64,000 bases of DNA. Origin: Verrucomicrobiota bacterium. Its GTDB lineage: Bacteria > Verrucomicrobiota > Verrucomicrobiia > Chthoniobacterales > SZAS-18. The DNA lies in assembly GCA_018240025.1 (NCBI GenBank), contig JAFEGM010000006.1, forward strand, positions 131,278 to 195,277. The letters are read 5' to 3'. Made by a program: the position numbers and the translations under genes. Positions 24,688 to 32,297 of the stretch are shown one piece after another. How positions within the stretch are numbered: position 1 is the first letter of the stretch; every line of letters starts with the position of its first letter. Below the pieces are notes generated by a model. It was not told the DNA's origin, did not search any database, and saw only the letters and a list, made by a program, of their open reading frames with translations.

Positions 24688-26532
24688 TTGATGACACAGG
24701 GGGTTCTGAGCCGAAAAGCGTGGACCGCCGGGCTGACCGGCGCGCTGGCCTTTGGATTGGCGGCGTCGAGCCAGGCTCAGCCGACGACGCTGTACTCGTT
24801 CGGAAACCCTACGGCCAACGAGCAGTTCATGCTCGAACTGGTCAATCGCGCGCGGATGAACCCCGCGAACGAAGGCAACTATCTGGCAGGTTTGGCGCAG
24901 ACCGATGCCGACGTGGCGGCGGCCGTCACCTTCTACACGGACGGGCGCGCCATTCCGCCGCAGAACTGGGTCTCGCCCATCGTGCTGAAGGCGACCTTTG
25001 CCTCCTACGCCGCGATTCCTCCGGTGGCTTGGAACCCGCTGTTGCTCGCGTGCGCCCAGGCGCAGGCTGCGGACATGGCGGCGCGGAACTATCAAGGCCA
25101 CATTTTCCCGCCGACGGAAGATCCCGCCACGAACCAGGAGGCCATCCGGCACCGGATCGAGGACGTCAATCACTACGACTGGGCCTCCTTTGGCTTCACG
25201 GAGAATGTCTTCGCCTCCCGCGACCTGAACGGTTCCTACGCCCGGGTCACCGGGGTGGTCTTCGGCCACGCCGGCCTGATGTACGACTGGGGCGTGCCCA
25301 CGCTGTTTCACCGCAATGCGATCATGGGCCTCTCGCCCTACATCGTCTTCAAGGACGTGGGCATCGGAGTGGTCGAGACGCCGCGCAGCACCCCCAGCGC
25401 GCCGGCCTACGCCATCGCCCAGGACTTCGGCCTGGCTCGCAGCCGGCCTTCGGGCGACTCGCCGACGGCACCGCAGCTGGTGGGGGTGGTTTATGCGGAC
25501 GCAAACCAGGATTACTTTTACGCCGTCGGAGAAGGGCGCGCGGGTGTGACCGTCACGCCGGAGTTCGGCAAATACTATACGGTGACCAATGCCTCCGGCG
25601 GCTACAGCCTGCCGCTGGTGAATCTGCCGCCCGGCACGAATTCGCTGCGCGTGACCTTCAGCGGCGGCGGCCTGCGGGAGAACGTGGTTCGGGACGTGCC
25701 CCTGTCCGGGAATGACAATCGCAAGCTCGACCTCCGGGTGCCGGTCGATGGACTTTCCTGGCTCAGAAATCTTTCGACCCGCCTGCGCGTGGGCACCGGC
25801 GTGGAGGTGGGGATCGCCGGATTCGTGGTTTCGGGCGACCGTCCGAAGCGGGTGCTCGTGCGGGCCCTGGGACCGACCCTGGGAGCCTTCGGAATCTCGA
25901 GTCCGCTGGCCGATCCGAAACTCGAACTGCGCAATTCGGCAGGGGCGCAGATCGCCTCGAACGACAGCTGGACCTCCAACCAGCGGGCCGAGATCCAAGC
26001 CGCGAATCTGGCGCCGGGGAACGAAGTCGAGCCAGCCCTGATCATCACGCTCAATCCGGGATCCTATACCGCCGTGGTTTCCGGTGCCGAGACCGCGCCG
26101 ATCGGGGTGGCCATCGTCGAGCTCTACGATCTGGATTCCGGTCCCACCGACGCCCGGGCCATCAACGTTTCCACGCGTGGCAAGGTCCAGACCGGCGTGG
26201 AAGTCATGATCGGAGGATTCGTCATTGGCGGCACGCAGCCCCGCAAGGTGGTGGTCCGGTCGCTGGGCCCCACGCTGGCGGCCTTTGGCGTGACGGGCGC
26301 GCTGTCGGATCCTGTACTCGAGCTTTATCGGGAAGGCCAGCTGGTGCGGATGAACGACAACTGGCGGGACGATGCTTCGGCCGGCGAACTCACCGCCAAG
26401 TCGCTGGCCCCACCCGACGATCGCGAGCCCGCCCTGCTGATCAGCCTCAATCCCGGCTCCTACACGGCCGTGGTGAAGGGGGTGAACAACTCCAGCGGGG
26501 TCGGCATCGTGGAGGTTTACGATGTGCCCTGA
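24688..26532 (+). CDS. Secreted CAP-domain protein with two C-terminal repeat modules
   Basis: The 614-residue protein has a signal peptide (ALAFGLAASSQAQP). Residues ~35-255 form a CAP/SCP-like domain (EQFMLELVNRARMNPANEG at the start, MAARNYQGHIFP, FGFTENVF and VFGHAGLMYDWGVP). A ~70-residue beta domain follows (VVYADANQDYFYAVGEGRAGVTV...SGGYSLPLVNLPPGT). Residues ~361-484 and ~492-614 are two copies of a ~131-residue-period module (N/I-x-STR..V.TG..V.I.GFV..G...K.V.VR.LGPTL..FG). The same layout occurs in the next gene. It is extracellular or periplasmic; activity is unknown. Confidence 0.85.
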   Translation: MMTQGVLSRKAWTAGLTGALAFGLAASSQAQPTTLYSFGNPTANEQFMLELVNRARMNPANEGNYLAGLAQTDADVAAAVTFYTDGRAIPPQNWVSPIVLKATFASYAAIPPVAWNPLLLACAQAQAADMAARNYQGHIFPPTEDPATNQEAIRHRIEDVNHYDWASFGFTENVFASRDLNGSYARVTGVVFGHAGLMYDWGVPTLFHRNAIMGLSPYIVFKDVGIGVVETPRSTPSAPAYAIAQDFGLARSRPSGDSPTAPQLVGVVYADANQDYFYAVGEGRAGVTVTPEFGKYYTVTNASGGYSLPLVNLPPGTNSLRVTFSGGGLRENVVRDVPLSGNDNRKLDLRVPVDGLSWLRNLSTRLRVGTGVEVGIAGFVVSGDRPKRVLVRALGPTLGAFGISSPLADPKLELRNSAGAQIASNDSWTSNQRAEIQAANLAPGNEVEPALIITLNPGSYTAVVSGAETAPIGVAIVELYDLDSGPTDARAINVSTRGKVQTGVEVMIGGFVIGGTQPRKVVVRSLGPTLAAFGVTGALSDPVLELYREGQLVRMNDNWRDDASAGELTAKSLAPPDDREPALLISLNPGSYTAVVKGVNNSSGVGIVEVYDVP

Positions 26533-26592
26533 GTCTGCTGGAGTCGCGTCCAGCACGTCGGTGACGACGTATTGATTTTCGCAATCCCCGAC

Positions 26593-28314
26593 ATGAAACC
26601 GGCTCTCCGTTGCTCGTTCTTCGCCAGCCTCCTTCTGGCCACCCCGCTGACTCCGCTCTGGGCCGCTCCCACCCAGCAATACAGTCACGGCGACCCCACG
26701 CCGGCCGAGCAGCTGATCCTCGAATACATGAACCGGGCGCGGGCGAATCCGACGCAGGAGGGGATCTTCCTGACCTCGCAAAACGATCAGCGCATCCAGC
26801 AGGCGATCACCTTTTTCCAGGTCAGTCTGCCGGGCGTTCGCAGCGCCTTTGCGGCCTTGCCGCCACAGCCGCCGCTGGCGCTGAATCCGAAGCTGACGGA
26901 AGCCGTGCGCTTCGCAGCCAACGACCAGGCCACCAAAAACTACCAGGGCCACGTTTCCAGCGACGGCTCGACCATCGTCACGCGCGCCCAGCGCGCGGGC
27001 TACACCGATTTCATGGGCTTGGGCGAGAACACCTACACCCGGGTTTTCTCGCCGCTCTTCGGCCACTGCGGCTTCAACATCGACTGGGGCGTCCCGAGCC
27101 TGGGCCACCGCATCAACATCATGAACATCATGCCGAACACGCCGGTGGTGTTCAAGGAGTGCGGAGTGGCCTACCAGCCCGTCTCGAACTCGTCCCTGGC
27201 CAACGTCTTTCCGAACGTTTCGACGCAGAATTTCGGCATCACGTTCACGGACGCCGAGACGCCTTACCTCGTGGGCGTCGTCTACCGCGATGCCGATGCG
27301 AACAATTTCTACAGCGAGGGCGAGGGCCGGGGCGGCATCACCGTCATGCCCGATGTGGGTACGTTTTTTGCCGTCACCTCGACCTCGGGCGGGTACGCGA
27401 TTCCGCTGAAGAATCTGCCCCCGGGCACGACCTCGGTGAACGTGACCTTCAGCGGGCCGGGCGTGCCCAGCGTGACCCGGACCGTCACGCTCGACGGCGT
27501 GAAGAACCTGAAGCTCGACTACCAGGTGCCGGCCGCGCCTCCGTCCCGTCTGGTCAATCTCTCGACCCGCCTGCGCGTTGAAACCGGTGCGGCCGTCGGC
27601 ATCGCGGGCTTCGTCGTTCAGGGCACTTCGCCCAAGCGAGTGATCGTGCGGGTCGCCGGACCCAGCCTCATTCCCTTTGGCATTCAGGATGCGCTGGCCG
27701 ACCCGTCACTTCAGCTCAATGACAGCAACGGCGCGACGGTTGCCACGAACGACAACTGGCGCAGCAGCCAACAGGCTGACATTCAAGGCTCGGGCTTCGC
27801 GCCCGCCAACGACAGCGAAGCTGCCATCATCGCCACACTGGCACCCGGGGCCTACACGGCGATCGTCACGGGAGCCAACGGGACGACCGGCATCGGTATC
27901 GTGGAGGTGTACGATCTCGACGCCGCCGACGCGACTTCGAAGGCGATCAACGTCTCCACCCGCGGCCGCGTGCAGACCGGAGCCGCCGTGATGATCGCGG
28001 GCTTCGTGATCCAGGGGTCCACGCCGAAGAAGGTGGTGGTGCGGGTGCTCGGACCTTCGCTCCTGCCTTTCGGCATCCAGGGGGCGCTCCTCGATCCCGT
28101 CATCGAGCTGTCCAGCAACGGCAACATCGTCGCCACCAACGATTCTTGGCGCGCCACGCAGCAGGCCGAATTGCAGGCCCTGAGCCTGGCTCCAGGCGAC
28201 GATCGCGAAGCCGCGATCGTGGCCACGCTGCCGCCTGGCGCATACTCCGCCGTCGTCCGTGGGGCGGGCAACACGAGCGGCATCGCCATCGTCGAAGTGT
28301 ACGACAAGGATTGA
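26593..28314 (+). CDS. Secreted CAP-domain protein with two C-terminal repeat modules (paralogue)
   Basis: The 573-residue protein starts at ATG 26593, which gives a good signal peptide (FFASLLLATPLTPLWA). The layout matches that of the gene 60 bp upstream: a CAP domain (EQLILEYMNRARANPTQEG, KNYQGHVSSDG, GLGENTYTRVFSPLFGHCGF), a beta domain (VVYRDADANNFYSEGEGRGG), then two repeat modules starting at residues ~320 and ~452. The CAP domains differ much more than the repeat modules do, so it is an old tandem duplication or the modules are under shared constraint. It is secreted; its function is unknown. Confidence 0.86.
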   Translation: MKPALRCSFFASLLLATPLTPLWAAPTQQYSHGDPTPAEQLILEYMNRARANPTQEGIFLTSQNDQRIQQAITFFQVSLPGVRSAFAALPPQPPLALNPKLTEAVRFAANDQATKNYQGHVSSDGSTIVTRAQRAGYTDFMGLGENTYTRVFSPLFGHCGFNIDWGVPSLGHRINIMNIMPNTPVVFKECGVAYQPVSNSSLANVFPNVSTQNFGITFTDAETPYLVGVVYRDADANNFYSEGEGRGGITVMPDVGTFFAVTSTSGGYAIPLKNLPPGTTSVNVTFSGPGVPSVTRTVTLDGVKNLKLDYQVPAAPPSRLVNLSTRLRVETGAAVGIAGFVVQGTSPKRVIVRVAGPSLIPFGIQDALADPSLQLNDSNGATVATNDNWRSSQQADIQGSGFAPANDSEAAIIATLAPGAYTAIVTGANGTTGIGIVEVYDLDAADATSKAINVSTRGRVQTGAAVMIAGFVIQGSTPKKVVVRVLGPSLLPFGIQGALLDPVIELSSNGNIVATNDSWRATQQAELQALSLAPGDDREAAIVATLPPGAYSAVVRGAGNTSGIAIVEVYDKD

Positions 28315-28460
28315 CTGCTTTGGGCGAGACACGTCCGCGGGTGTCGGTGCGTGTCATCAGGGGATACTGCACCGGCAAAATCGCAGCCCGGCCTTGTGTT
28401 TAAACGAACACGTGGCAGGTATGGGACGCACCAGCGAACGAGGGGCGGCCAACTCGACCA

Positions 28461-28488
28461 TTGCCGCCGTTCCGGTGCGTGCTAGAAT
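28461..28488 (+). promoter_or_regulatory. Candidate sigma70 promoter for the M29-like gene
   Basis: TTGCCG (28461-28466) and TAGAAT (28483-28488) are separated by 16 bp and lie 40 bp before the ATG at 28529. The remainder of the 214-bp gap from 28315 shows no gene. Confidence 0.45.
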
Positions 28489-28528
28489 CGCAACGGTCAT
28501 TGTTACAAATTCGAACCTCACCAGGGCC

Positions 28529-29713
28529 ATGATTACGACAGCCAATCCCCAAACCCCCACGTCGCCCTCTCCGAAGCCCCCCGGCACGGAGAACTTCCCG
28601 CCGTTCAGTTTGTCCCGTCTGCTGAAGACGGTTTTCAATCCCCGGCCCGGCGAACGCATCGCGATTCTGATCGATCTCGATGATCCCCGGCAGATGAAGG
28701 ACTATGCCTTCCTGCAGAATCCGGCCTGTACGATCCAGGCGCACGCGGTCAATGACTTCCAGAAGGCGCTGCAAAACGGAGTGCTCGAGGAACTCGACCT
28801 CCGAGGTGGGGAGATGTTCTGCTACGAGAAGACCGGCGGCAGCAACCTGGATCTGCCCGATCTCGCGATCGACGCGGCCGGAAACGAGCTCAGTCTCGAG
28901 CGCGACATCTATCCGAACTACGATCTCATCCTCTGCATCTCGACCTACTCGGCCACTGCGCCGCTGACCGCGTTCGCCAAGCAGTACGGCTTCCGCGGAG
29001 CCACGCTCCACGGGGTCAATCCCATCATCCTGGCCAGCGGACTCTCCGTGAACTATCAAGAGGTCTCGAAAGCGGCCGAGAAGATGCGTCTGGGCATGAC
29101 CAAGGCCGACTGGGTGGAGATCGACTTCATCTGCGAGGGCAAGACCTACACCCTGCACCTCGATCTGAACGGCCAGGAGGCGCAGAAGAGCCACGGACTA
29201 TGTCTGGGCGGACCTGATATCGCCAATCTGCCGGCCGGCGAGATCTACTATGTCCCGGAAGGCGCGCACGGGCAGTTCCCGCATCGCTACGAGGACGGCA
29301 CTCTCGGCCTGCTGACCGTGCAGGGCGGCCGGGTGGTCAAGTCCGAACTGATCCGTGGCGAAGCCGCCGTGATTGCCGAGCACAACGAGAAGCTGACGCA
29401 CGATCCGGTCACGGGCGAGCTCGGCGAACTCGGCTTCGGCACCCAAGTGCTGCCCGTGTCGGGCCGGGACATCCAGGACGAGAAGGTCCTCGGCACGTTC
29501 CACGTCGCCACCGGCCGCAGCGACCATCTGGGCGGCAAGCTCGTCCCGAGCATGTTCAAGACGAAGAAGAACGCGACTCACGACGACATTCTCTTCTCGC
29601 CCGCGAAGACCCCGGAGATCGGCGCTCCCGAAGTCCGGCTCCGCCGCGACGGCCAGACGCACGTCATCATCCGCAACTACGTGCCGACCGAGTACATCAC
29701 GAGCCTCGCTTGA
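28529..29713 (+). CDS. M29-like aminopeptidase / thermophilic metalloprotease-like protein
   Basis: The 394-residue protein starts at ATG 28529 (the frame is open upstream but without a plausible start). The fold resembles M29 aminopeptidases: an N-terminal GERIAILIDLDD segment, a central domain, then PAGEIYYVPEGAHGQFP with a possible metal ligand Glu, GELGFGTQVLP, DEKVLGTFHVATGRSDHLGG and NATHDDILF, which correspond to the GT.H.A.G and H.D metal-binding stretches of that family. No signal peptide is seen. The family match is tentative and some metal ligands may be altered. It is convergent with the Ser/Thr kinase gene across the repeat element. Confidence 0.5.
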   Translation: MITTANPQTPTSPSPKPPGTENFPPFSLSRLLKTVFNPRPGERIAILIDLDDPRQMKDYAFLQNPACTIQAHAVNDFQKALQNGVLEELDLRGGEMFCYEKTGGSNLDLPDLAIDAAGNELSLERDIYPNYDLILCISTYSATAPLTAFAKQYGFRGATLHGVNPIILASGLSVNYQEVSKAAEKMRLGMTKADWVEIDFICEGKTYTLHLDLNGQEAQKSHGLCLGGPDIANLPAGEIYYVPEGAHGQFPHRYEDGTLGLLTVQGGRVVKSELIRGEAAVIAEHNEKLTHDPVTGELGELGFGTQVLPVSGRDIQDEKVLGTFHVATGRSDHLGGKLVPSMFKTKKNATHDDILFSPAKTPEIGAPEVRLRRDGQTHVIIRNYVPTEYITSLA

Positions 29714-29990
29714 GCCTCGCTGAGGCTCGGCATAGGCGATAGGCGATAGGCGATAGGCGATAGGCGATGAGCCTGCGTCCTATCGCCTTTTTCTTTGCCC
29801 AGGGATTCGCAAACGTACTATTGCCTATCGCCTATCCTATATTGCCTATGCCGAGCCACAGCGAGGCCACCGGTGATAGGCGATAGGCGATGAGCCTGCG
29901 TCCTATCGCCTTTTTCTTTCCCCGGGGATTCGCAAACGTATTATTGCCTATCGCCTATCGAATATTGCCTATGCCGAGCCACAGCGAGGC
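29714..29990. repeat. Inverted-repeat element with ATAGGCG heptamers, copy 2, internally tandem-duplicated
   Basis: The left arm (29714-29735) is identical over 22 bp to that of the element at 4696. It is followed by five perfect tandem ATAGGCG units (29732-29766). The right arm occurs twice, at 29846-29867 and 29969-29990, each with one change (CCTCAG to CCACAG). The stretch from the heptamers through the right arm is duplicated in tandem with an offset of 123 bp (for example, ATGAGCC begins at 29767 and 29890); the copies differ by a few bases only. The element begins directly after the M29-like stop codon and ends three bases before the kinase stop codon on the other strand, so it fills the whole convergent junction. 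Confidence 0.9.
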
Positions 29991-29993
29991 CAC

Positions 29994-31541
29994 CTACTTG
30001 GCTTCCTGCAGCTGGCGCATGCTGTCGATGAGCAGGCGGAGCGAACCCTGGTAGTCAGTCAGGGTGCCTTCCGCCCGGACGCGTTTGTTCAGGTATTGGG
30101 CGCGCATTTTCTCCAGGTTTGGAATGTCCTTGCGGACGTCGGCCTGGCCAAAGGCGAGTGACAGGGAAGTGCGGTAGTCCGCGCCAAACTGCAGGATGCG
30201 CACGTCGCCTTTCCGATTGGTGTTCACCGCGACGATCACGCCTTCGACCGTCACCACCTGGCCCAGTTTGCCGCGCAAGGCGGTGAGGTCCGTGGCCTCG
30301 ATCGGCCGCTTCGCTTCGTCCGGTCGCAGGATTTCCGCCAAGCCCGGCGGCTCGCTTTGGCTGGCCGCCGGCGAGGGGGCCGGCGTGGCCACGACGGCGG
30401 CCTCGGAGCGTGGTTTGCGGACCACCGGGGCGTCTTCCTCCGAGGGCCGCGAATGCAGCATGGGTTGGATCAACCAAAACCACAGCAGCGTGAAGAGCAC
30501 GCCCAATCCGAATGCGGTGGCCACGACCTTCACGCGGGCGATCGGCGTTTGCGCCGGCGGCGGCGGGGCCGTGGGGGGCGGCGGGGCGGGGGCCGGGGCC
30601 GGGGCCGGCTTCGGAGCCATCACGCGTTCCAAATCCGCGGCCGCGGAGCTCGCGGACTGGTGCCGGTCATCGGGCCGCAGCTCGAAGAATTTCGTCACCC
30701 AACGGACCAGACCGAGGTCGAGATCCGGGCGCAGCAGCTCGAGCTTGGTGAACTGGTGCGAGAGGTGCGCGCTCATCACAGCCGCCACGGTCTCGCCGGT
30801 AAACGGGCTCTGTCGGGTGAGGGCGTAGTAGAACAGACAGCCGAGCGCGTAGAGGTCGGTGCGCTGGTCGAAGACCTTTCCTTCGAACTGCTCGGGCGCC
30901 ATGTAATGGACCGAGCCGAAGACGGAGTTGTCCACCAAGCGGGTCTGCAGCGTGGGTTTTTCGGAGATCTTCGCCAGGCCGAAATCGAGCAGCTTGACCT
31001 GAAAGCCCGAGGTGGCGCCCCATTTGAGCATGAGGTTGCCGGGCTTGAGATCGCGATGCAGCAGGCCGATGGCGTGCGCCGCGGACAACCCGTCGAGGGC
31101 CTCTCGTGCCAGCTTGACGAAATCGCTCTGCGGGAAAGCCGCCCGGGCGGCCACGGCCTCCAGGGTCTCCCCCTCGACGAGTTCCATGACCACATAGGGA
31201 CCCCGGTCGTCGTTCCCGAAATCGTAAACCGTAACGATATGCGGGTGCTGCAGCGCGGCGAGGTGCGTCGCCTCGTTGAGGGCGCGGGTGTAGGCTTCCC
31301 CGGCGGCGGGTCCGCCGGACACGATGCGCTTGAGCGCCACCTTGCGCTGCAGCTGGCGGTCCCAGGCGCGGTAAACTTCGCCCAGACCGCCTACGGCGAT
31401 CAGGTCGCCCAGCTCGTAACGTCCGCCCGGGGAGGGCGACACGCGGTCGACCTCCACGGCCGATTCGGGGCCGGAGGCGGGTGATGGTTGGGGCGTCGGA
31501 AGCGACACGCGGGCTGGAAAAGCGATTTTTGTTCCGCGCAT
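29994..31541 (-). CDS. Transmembrane Ser/Thr protein kinase
   Basis: The 515-residue protein starts at ATG 31541, with AGGACAG six bases upstream; open frame further upstream is not kinase-like and overlaps the divergent gene. Residues ~40-300 are a Hanks-type kinase: glycine loop VGGLGEVYRAWD, Lys in KVALKRIV, HRD loop LLHRDLKPGNLM, DFG in LLDFGLAKI, and MAPEQFEGKVFDQRTDLYAL. A Pro/Ala-rich linker leads to one membrane helix (VVATAFGLGVLFTLLWFWLI). The external C-terminal ~105 residues (GQVVTVEGVIVAVNTN, RVRAEGTLTDYQGSLRLLID) look like an OB fold. It would phosphorylate cytoplasmic targets in response to an external signal. Confidence 0.9.
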   Translation of the reverse strand: MRGTKIAFPARVSLPTPQPSPASGPESAVEVDRVSPSPGGRYELGDLIAVGGLGEVYRAWDRQLQRKVALKRIVSGGPAAGEAYTRALNEATHLAALQHPHIVTVYDFGNDDRGPYVVMELVEGETLEAVAARAAFPQSDFVKLAREALDGLSAAHAIGLLHRDLKPGNLMLKWGATSGFQVKLLDFGLAKISEKPTLQTRLVDNSVFGSVHYMAPEQFEGKVFDQRTDLYALGCLFYYALTRQSPFTGETVAAVMSAHLSHQFTKLELLRPDLDLGLVRWVTKFFELRPDDRHQSASSAAADLERVMAPKPAPAPAPAPPPPTAPPPPAQTPIARVKVVATAFGLGVLFTLLWFWLIQPMLHSRPSEEDAPVVRKPRSEAAVVATPAPSPAASQSEPPGLAEILRPDEAKRPIEATDLTALRGKLGQVVTVEGVIVAVNTNRKGDVRILQFGADYRTSLSLAFGQADVRKDIPNLEKMRAQYLNKRVRAEGTLTDYQGSLRLLIDSMRQLQEAK

Positions 31542-31637
31542 CTGTCCTGTTCGGCACCCCGCCCGCAAGATGAAAATGAGGTCTCCACTGGACAGGGGCA
31601 CCCCGCGGCAGGGAAGGTGAGGGGCCTCCTCCCCCCG

Positions 31638-32219
31638 ATGACGCTCGCCAACAAGATCACGCTCGTTCGCCTTGGGCTCATCCCGGTCTTCGTGACGCTG
31701 GCCATCTACTACGGCGAAAGCGTGCTGGAAAAGGACCCCGAGCCGCTGCTTCGCTATGGGGCCATCGCGGCCTTTCTGCTTGCGGCCGCCAGCGACGGAC
31801 TCGATGGCTACGTCGCGCGGCGCTATAACCAGCGCACCGAACTGGGCGCCGTGCTCGACCCCATCGCCGACAAAGGGCTCCTCGTTTCCGCCCTGCTGGT
31901 GCTTACGTTCGGGCACTGGGAGGTCCGCTTTCCCGTCTGGTTTCTGATTCTCGTGCTGGCGCGCGATTTCTCCATCGTCCTCGGCTGCATGCTGATCCAT
32001 TTCATCAATGGCCGCCTGGAAGTCCGCCCCAGCTGGCTGGGTAAAACGACCACCGTGTTCCAGATGGCGGCGATCACCTGGGTGGCGCTGCAGTTGACGG
32101 TGCCCTCACCGCAGGTCCCCATCGTGCTGGCAGGAGTGTTCACCGGACTTTCCTGGGTCGGATATTTGATCGACGGCATCCGCCAGCTGCAGACGGCTGG
32201 CTCGAAGAAGCCCGACTGA
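31638..32219 (+). CDS. pgsA: CDP-alcohol phosphatidyltransferase (PgsA-like)
   Basis: The 193-residue membrane enzyme starts at ATG 31638. The family signature D-G-x2-A-R-x8-G-x3-D-x3-D is complete in DGLDGYVARRYNQRTELGAV followed by LDPIADKG. Several hydrophobic helices surround it. By family it transfers a phosphatidyl group from CDP-diacylglycerol to an alcohol, most likely glycerol-3-phosphate, the first step to phosphatidylglycerol. It is divergent from the Ser/Thr kinase and followed by the repeat-module protein 78 bp downstream. The substrate preference cannot be fixed from the sequence alone. Confidence 0.85.
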   Translation: MTLANKITLVRLGLIPVFVTLAIYYGESVLEKDPEPLLRYGAIAAFLLAAASDGLDGYVARRYNQRTELGAVLDPIADKGLLVSALLVLTFGHWEVRFPVWFLILVLARDFSIVLGCMLIHFINGRLEVRPSWLGKTTTVFQMAAITWVALQLTVPSPQVPIVLAGVFTGLSWVGYLIDGIRQLQTAGSKKPD

Positions 32220-32297
32220 CCCATCGGGCTCGTTTTGGCGACACCTCGCTCGGGAATAGGGTTGACTCTGCGCAGGCGATTTTTGAATGCTCCTGCC

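Noticed and set aside
29714-29990. Possible CRISPR array
   Set aside because: The repeats are 7 bp with no unique spacers, plus one 123-bp tandem duplication; there are no cas genes in the window.
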